From: Amaranthus tricolor
Lineage: Eukaryota > Streptophyta > Magnoliopsida > Caryophyllales > Amaranthaceae
Direction of reading: 5' to 3'
DNA length: 64,000 nt
Assembly: GCF_026212465.1 (NCBI RefSeq)
Contig: NC_080053.1
Span: 9,098,815 to 9,162,814 of the forward strand
The notes beneath the pieces are model-generated. The model saw only the letters and a program-made list of their open reading frames with translations, had not been told where the DNA came from and searched no databases. The position numbers and the translations under genes are program-made. Every line of letters begins with the position of its first letter. Position 1 is the first letter of the stretch. Of this stretch, positions 58,240 through 64,000 are shown piece after piece.

Positions 58240-58795
58240 TTTTTCCCTCCTTTTTTTTTTTTATTTTTCTTATCTGTTTCCGCTGCACTTGAGCAAAAGG
58301 CATTTCAGTGGTTATCGTAGTATACTCCATGGAAGTAATTTTATTTATAAAAATATAACTCGCAACCGGGTCCCGACCTCGAATTTACGGGCACTCGAAA
58401 GATAGGACCCGTCGAGGCGGGTCGATGCGCATACGAACAAATTGTCCGAAAGAGGCGTGCGTCGGTGCGTTCGTGTAAGCGGAAATTGCACCGGGTCCCG
58501 TCGGAAGTCCCCGCGGAAGCGCGCCCGGCATGGATGGCCTCTTGATTTCCAAGTGTTGCGCGGTTTTCTTAAATATTTTGTCGCTTTTTTGTTGCGAGTT
58601 CACCTGGCTTTTAAAGCCGGCGGACTCTTTTGTGAATCGGACAATACCGGGAGGGTGAAAAACGGTATTTGGGAAGGAGAAGGCTCGAAATTGGGGTCTC
58701 GGCTGCGAATTTACGAGCTTTGGAATGCTCTGGTTTTTTTTTTTTTTTTTTTGGGCGGCATTGCGCATGTAAACAAATTGCTACGGTGAATGAAC

Positions 58796-58914
58796 GGGTG
58801 CGATCATACCAGCACTAATGCACCGGATCCCATCAGAACTCCGCAGTGAAGCGTGCTTGGGCGAGAGTAGTACTAGGATGGGTGACCTCCTGGGAAGTCC
58901 TCGTGTTGCACCCC
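58796..58914 (+). rRNA. 5S rRNA: 5S rRNA, copy 88 (T53G)
   Basis: T53G (base 58848). The spacer combines gaacaaattg, ccaagtg, ttt and gg with a long T tract of 19. C trailer with 11 T. Confidence 0.95.
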
Positions 58915-59463
58915 TTTTTCCCTCCTTTTTTTTTTTATTTTTCTTATCTGTTTCCGCTGCACTTGAGCAAAAGGCATTTCAGTGGTTATCGTAGTATACT
59001 CCATGGAAGTAATTTTATTTATAAAAATATAACTCGCAACCGGGTCCCGACCTCGAATTTACGGGCACTCGAAAGATAGGACCCGTCGAGGCGGGTCGAT
59101 GCGCATACGAACGAATTGTCCGAAAGAGGCGTGCGTCGGTGCGTTCGTGTAAGCGGAAATTGCACCGGGTCCCGTCGGAAGTCCCCGCGGAAGCGCGCCC
59201 GGCATGGATGGCCTCTTGATTTCCAAGTGTTGCGCGGATTTCTTAAATATTTTGTCGCTTTTTTGTTGAAAGTTCACCTGGCTTTTAAAGCCGGCGGACT
59301 CTTTTGTGAATCGGACAATACCGGGAGGGTGAAAAACGGTATTTGGGAAGGAGAAGGCTCGAAATTGGGGTCTCGGCTGCGAATTTACGAGCTTTGGAAT
59401 GCTCTGGTTTTTTTTTTTTTGGGCGGCATTGCGCATGTAAACAAATTGCTACGGTGAATGAAC

Positions 59464-59582
59464 GGGTGCGATCATACCAGCACTAATGCACCGGATCCCA
59501 TCAGAACTCCGCAGTTAAGCGTGCTTGGGCGAGAGTAGTACTAGGATGGGTGACCTCCTGGGAAGTCCTCGTGTTGCACCCC
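59464..59582 (+). rRNA. 5S rRNA: 5S rRNA, copy 89 (consensus)
   Basis: Consensus gene; gg/att spacer with gttgaaagttc and the shortest T tract class, 13 T. C trailer with 12 T. Confidence 0.97.
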
Positions 59583-60137
59583 TTTTTCCCTCCTTTTTTT
59601 TTTTTATTTTTCTTATCTGTTTCCGCTGCACTTGAGCAAAAGGCATTTCAGTGGTTATCGTAGTATACTCCATGGAAGTAATTTTATTTATAAAAATATA
59701 ACTCGCAACCGGGTCCCGACCTCGAATTTACGGGCACTCGAAAGATAGGACCCGTCGAGGCGGGTCGATGCGCATACGAACAAATTGTCCGAAAGAGGCG
59801 TGCGTCGGTGCGTTCGTGTAAGCGGAAATTGCACCGGGTCCCGTCGGAAGTCCCCGCGGAAGCGCGCCCGGCATGGATGGCCTCTTGATTTCCAAGTGTT
59901 GCGCGGTTTTCTTAAATATTTTGTCGCTTTTTTGTTGCGAGTTCACCTGGCTTTTAAAGCCGGCGGACTCTTTTGTGAATCGGACAATACCGGGAGGGTG
60001 AAAAACGGTATTTGGGAAGGAGAAGGCTCGAAATTGGGGTCTCGGCTGCGAATTTACGAGCTTTGGAATGCTCTGGTTTTTTTTTTTTTTTTTTGGGCGG
60101 CATTGCGCATGTAAACAAATTGCTACGGTGAATGAAC

Positions 60138-60256
60138 GGGTGCGATCATACCAGCACTAATGCACCGGATCCCATCAGAACTCCGCAGTGAAGCGTGCTT
60201 GGGCGAGAGTAGTACTAGGATGGGTGACCTCCTGGGAAGTCCTCGTGTTGCACCCC
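60138..60256 (+). rRNA. 5S rRNA: 5S rRNA, copy 90 (T53G)
   Basis: T53G (base 60190); same spacer as copy 88 but 18 T. Confidence 0.95.
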
Positions 60257-60805
60257 TTTTTCCCTCCTTTTTTTTTTTATTTTTCTTATCTGTTTCCGCT
60301 GCACTTGAGCAAAAGGCATTTCAGTGGTTATCGTAGTATACTCCATGGAAGTAATTTTATTTATAAAAATATAACTCGCAACCGGGTCCCGACCTCGAAT
60401 TTACGGGCACTCGAAAGATAGGACCCGTCGAGGCGGGTCGATGCGCATACGAACGAATTGTCCGAAAGAGGCGTGCGTCGGTGCGTTCGTGTAAGCGGAA
60501 ATTGCACCGGGTCCCGTCGGAAGTCCCCGCGGAAGCGCGCCCGGCATGGATGGCCTCTTGATTTCCAAGTGTTGCGCGGATTTCTTAAATATTTTGTCGC
60601 TTTTTTGTTGAAAGTTCACCTGGCTTTTAAAGCCGGCGGACTCTTTTGTGAATCGGACAATACCGGGAGGGTGAAAAACGGTATTTGGGAAGGAGAAGGC
60701 TCGAAATTGGGGTCTCGGCTGCGAATTTACGAGCTTTGGAATGCTCTGGTTTTTTTTTTTTTGGGCGGCATTGCGCATGTAAACAAATTGCTACGGTGAA
60801 TGAAC

Positions 60806-60924
60806 GGGTGCGATCATACCAGCACTAATGCACCGGATCCCATCAGAACTCCGCAGTTAAGCGTGCTTGGGCGAGAGTAGTACTAGGATGGGTGACCTCC
60901 TGGGAAGTCCTCGTGTTGCACCCC
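60806..60924 (+). rRNA. 5S rRNA: 5S rRNA, copy 91 (consensus)
   Basis: Consensus gene; same unit as copy 89, 13 T. Confidence 0.97.
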
Positions 60925-61479
60925 TTTTTCCCTCCTTTTTTTTTTTTATTTTTCTTATCTGTTTCCGCTGCACTTGAGCAAAAGGCATTTCAGTGGTTAT
61001 CGTAGTATACTCCATGGAAGTAATTTTATTTATAAAAATATAACTCGCAACCGGGTCCCGACCTCGAATTTACGGGCACTCGAAAGATAGGACCCGTCGA
61101 GGCGGGTCGATGCGCATACGAACAAATTGTCCGAAAGAGGCGTGCGTCGGTGCGTTCGTGTAAGCGGAAATTGCACCGGGTCCCGTCGGAAGTCCCCGCG
61201 GAAGCGCGCCCGGCATGGATGGCCTCTTGATTTCCAAGTGTTGCGCGGTTTTCTTAAATATTTTGTCGCTTTTTTGTTGCGAGTTCACCTGGCTTTTAAA
61301 GCCGGCGGACTCTTTTGTGAATCGGACAATACCGGGAGGGTGAAAAACGGTATTTGGGAAGGAGAAGGCTCGAAATTGGGGTCTCGGCTGCGAATTTACG
61401 AGCTTTGGAATGCTCTGGTTTTTTTTTTTTTTTTTTGGGCGGCATTGCGCATGTAAACAAATTGCTACGGTGAATGAAC

Positions 61480-61598
61480 GGGTGCGATCATACCAGCACT
61501 AATGCACCGGATCCCATCAGAACTCCGCAGTGAAGCGTGCTTGGGCGAGAGTAGTACTAGGATGGGTGACCTCCTGGGAAGTCCTCGTGTTGCACCCC
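61480..61598 (+). rRNA. 5S rRNA: 5S rRNA, copy 92 (T53G)
   Basis: T53G (base 61532); same spacer as copy 88, 18 T. Confidence 0.95.
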
Positions 61599-61821
61599 TT
61601 TTTCCCTCCTTTTTTTTTTTATTTTTCTTATCTGTTTCCGCTGCACTTGAGCAAAAGGCATTTCAGTGGTTATCGTAGTATACTCCATGGAAGTAATTTT
61701 ATTTATAAAAATATAACTCGCAACCGGGTCCCGACCTCGAATTTACGGGCACTCGAAAGATAGGACCCGTCGAGGCGGGTCGATGCGCATACGAACGAAT
61801 TGTCCGAAAGAGGCGTGCGTC

Positions 61822-61928
61822 GGTGCGTTCGTGTAAGCGGAAATTGCACCGGTTGCACCGGGTCCCGTCGGAAGTCCCCGCGGAAGCGCGCCCGGCATGG
61901 ATGGCCTCTTGATTTCCAAGTGTTGCGC
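61822..61928 (+). pseudogene. Decayed 5S copy with a 9-bp duplication
   Basis: This is the only spacer relic of unusual length. The nine bases ttgcaccgg occur twice in a row (61844-61852 and 61853-61861), at relic positions matching 5S 24-31. The duplication is absent from the sister units of the same dimer family, so it arose after that family expanded. Confidence 0.8.
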
Positions 61929-62156
61929 GGATTTCTTAAATATTTTGTCGCTTTTTTGTTGAAAGTTCACCTGGCTTTTAAAGCCGGCGGACTCTTTTGT
62001 GAATCGGACAATACCGGGAGGGTGAAAAACGGTATTTGGGAAGGAGAAGGCTCGAAATTGGGGTCTCGGCTGCGAATTTACGAGCTTTGGAATGCTCTGG
62101 TTTTTTTTTTTTTGGGCGGCATTGCGCATGTAAACAAATTGCTACGGTGAATGAAC

Positions 62157-62275
62157 GGGTGCGATCATACCAGCACTAATGCACCGGATCCCATCAGAAC
62201 TCCGCAGTTAAGCGTGCTTGGGCGAGAGTAGTACTAGGATGGGTGACCTCCTGGGAAGTCCTCGTGTTGCACCCC
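62157..62275 (+). rRNA. 5S rRNA: 5S rRNA, copy 93 (consensus)
   Basis: Consensus gene; same unit as copy 89 (13 T) except for the 9-bp duplication in the relic upstream. Confidence 0.97.
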
Positions 62276-62831
62276 TTTTTCCCTCCTTTTTTTTTTTTAT
62301 TTTTCTTATCTGTTTCCGCTGCACTTGAGCAAAAGGCATTTCAGTGGTTATCGTAGTATACTCCATGGAAGTAATTTTATTTATAAAAATATAACTCGCA
62401 ACCGGGTCCCGACCTCGAATTTACGGGCACTCGAAAGATAGGACCCGTCGAGGCGGGTCGATGCGCATACGAACAAATTGTCCGAAAGAGGCGTGCGTCG
62501 GTGCGTTCGTGTAAGCGGAAATTGCACCGGGTCCCGTCGGAAGTCCCCGCGGAAGCGCGCCCGGCATGGATGGCCTCTTGATTTCCAAGTGTTGCGCGGT
62601 TTTCTTAAATATTTTGTCGCTTTTTTGTTGCGAGTTCACCTGGCTTTTAAAGCCGGCGGACTCTTTTGTGAATCGGACAATACCGGGAGGGTGAAAAACG
62701 GTATTTGGGAAGGAGAAGGCTCGAAATTGGGGTCTCGGCTGCGAATTTACGAGCTTTGGAATGCTCTGGTTTTTTTTTTTTTTTTTTTGGGCGGCATTGC
62801 GCATGTAAACAAATTGCTACGGTGAATGAAC

Positions 62832-62950
62832 GGGTGCGATCATACCAGCACTAATGCACCGGATCCCATCAGAACTCCGCAGTGAAGCGTGCTTGGGCGA
62901 GAGTAGTACTAGGATGGGTGACCTCCTGGGAAGTCCTCGTGTTGCACCCC
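62832..62950 (+). rRNA. 5S rRNA: 5S rRNA, copy 94 (T53G)
   Basis: T53G (base 62884); same spacer as copy 88, 19 T. Confidence 0.95.
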
Positions 62951-63499
62951 TTTTTCCCTCCTTTTTTTTTTTATTTTTCTTATCTGTTTCCGCTGCACTT
63001 GAGCAAAAGGCATTTCAGTGGTTATCGTAGTATACTCCATGGAAGTAATTTTATTTATAAAAATATAACTCGCAACCGGGTCCCGACCTCGAATTTACGG
63101 GCACTCGAAAGATAGGACCCGTCGAGGCGGGTCGATGCGCATACGAACGAATTGTCCGAAAGAGGCGTGCGTCGGTGCGTTCGTGTAAGCGGAAATTGCA
63201 CCGGGTCCCGTCGGAAGTCCCCGCGGAAGCGCGCCCGGCATGGATGGCCTCTTGATTTCCAAGTGTTGCGCGGATTTCTTAAATATTTTGTCGCTTTTTT
63301 GTTGAAAGTTCACCTGGCTTTTAAAGCCGGCGGACTCTTTTGTGAATCGGACAATACCGGGAGGGTGAAAAACGGTATTTGGGAAGGAGAAGGCTCGAAA
63401 TTGGGGTCTCGGCTGCGAATTTACGAGCTTTGGAATGCTCTGGTTTTTTTTTTTTTGGGCGGCATTGCGCATGTAAACAAATTGCTACGGTGAATGAAC

Positions 63500-63618
63500 G
63501 GGTGCGATCATACCAGCACTAATGCACCGGATCCCATCAGAACTCCGCAGTTAAGCGTGCTTGGGCGAGAGTAGTACTAGGATGGGTGACCTCCTGGGAA
63601 GTCCTCGTGTTGCACCCC
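63500..63618 (+). rRNA. 5S rRNA: 5S rRNA, copy 95 (consensus)
   Basis: Consensus gene, 13 T. The partial spacer after it (63619-64000) has gaacaaattg, ccaagtg and ttt, so the next gene beyond the window is probably another T53G copy. Confidence 0.97.
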
Positions 63619-64000
63619 TTTTTCCCTCCTTTTTTTTTTTTATTTTTCTTATCTGTTTCCGCTGCACTTGAGCAAAAGGCATTTCAGTGGTTATCGTAGT
63701 ATACTCCATGGAAGTAATTTTATTTATAAAAATATAACTCGCAACCGGGTCCCGACCTCGAATTTACGGGCACTCGAAAGATAGGACCCGTCGAGGCGGG
63801 TCGATGCGCATACGAACAAATTGTCCGAAAGAGGCGTGCGTCGGTGCGTTCGTGTAAGCGGAAATTGCACCGGGTCCCGTCGGAAGTCCCCGCGGAAGCG
63901 CGCCCGGCATGGATGGCCTCTTGATTTCCAAGTGTTGCGCGGTTTTCTTAAATATTTTGTCGCTTTTTTGTTGCGAGTTCACCTGGCTTTTAAAGCCGGC

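Larger units (their letters stand above)
57450..63982 (+). repeat. Two-unit higher-order repeat with T53G genes
   Basis: From copy 88 on, a unit with a 18-19 T tract and a T53G gene alternates with a unit with a 13 T tract and a consensus gene; the period is 1342-1343 bp (1351-1352 where the 9-bp duplication falls). Copies 86-87 at the left edge have the gene order of this family but other spacers. Confidence 0.85.
1..64000 (+). repeat. 5S rDNA tandem array, 95 units
   Basis: Head-to-tail repeats of about 671 bp (usual spacing 670-676 bp, one of 531 bp) fill the window; the first spacer is cut at base 1 and the last at base 64000. Every unit holds one 119-bp 5S rRNA gene, a pyrimidine-rich trailer, a decayed second 5S copy and a T tract before the next gene. 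Most differences between units are in T-tract length or in about a dozen diagnostic bases. No unit is inverted and nothing is inserted. Such uniformity is what concerted evolution by unequal exchange and gene conversion gives in plant 5S loci. All the 300-bp-plus gene-free stretches in this window are these spacers. Confidence 0.98.

Noticed and set aside
1..64000. CRISPR array
   Set aside because: The period is about 671 bp and the repeated part is a eukaryotic 5S gene plus spacer; there are no short repeats with unique spacers.
1..64000. Bacterial or organellar 5S rRNA
   Set aside because: The gene has the eukaryotic Pol III internal control region and T stop, and no 16S/23S genes or tRNAs are near.
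1..64000. Array structure as an assembly artefact
   Set aside because: Ordered private variants in many units argue for real long-read resolution. Copy number in the two uniform blocks and all T-tract lengths remain open to error, and only read depth can settle them.

Overview
The window is one uninterrupted, head-to-tail tandem array of nuclear 5S ribosomal RNA genes, all on the + strand. I count 95 copies: 94 full length (119 nt) and one truncated. The repeat unit is about 671 bp, a 119-bp gene plus a spacer of about 552 bp. The 5S sequence, the Pol III internal control region (Box A, intermediate element, Box C), the C at -1 and the T5 stop directly after the gene point to a seed plant, most likely a flowering plant. 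I cannot name the species. The array runs off both ends. I see no protein gene, tRNA, transposon insertion or inverted unit anywhere in the 64 kb. Open frames of 60-130 codons recur in every unit, but they are by-products of the repetition.

Terms used in the entries. Gene positions are numbered 1-119. A 'gg spacer' reads aattggggtctc before the T tract, usually with gcggatttctt. An 'ac spacer' reads aattggactctc, usually with gcggttttctt. 'att', 'ttt' and 'tat' name the three bases after gcgg. After the gene, the 'G trailer' is ccgtcc-T9-aattttcc, the 'C trailer' is ccctcc-T(10-14)-attttt and the 'ta trailer' is ccctcc-T9-atattttcc. The T tract is the homopolymer about 44 bp upstream of each gene.

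Layout. 0-8 kb: a regular two-unit higher-order repeat, T10 gene after an ac spacer alternating with C10 gene after a gg spacer. 8-33 kb: the same two types in irregular order, with the T10 genes now also carrying C29T; one gene (13940) lost its 3' three quarters by deletion. 33-41 kb: a five-unit higher-order repeat present twice, carrying A16T and G82T genes. 41-47.5 kb: nine near-identical consensus units. 47.5-50 kb: mixed units. 50-57.4 kb: an expanded family with the ta trailer and attcggg/aatagggg spacer marks. 57.4-64 kb: a two-unit repeat in which every second gene has T53G inside Box A. Altogether 57 genes match the consensus, 24 carry T10 (14 of these with C29T, 3 with G82T, 1 with C104T, 1 truncated), 6 carry A16T, 5 T53G, 2 C47T and 1 C34T.

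Main discovery. Each spacer contains a second, decayed 5S gene. In the first unit it lies at 180-277, with about 72% identity over 97 aligned positions by my hand alignment, and with positions 68-82 missing. Its upstream flank also matches the flank of the functional gene in the same order. The 671-bp unit therefore looks like an old tandem duplication of a unit of about 325-345 bp, in which one gene survived and the other became a fossil copied along with the array.
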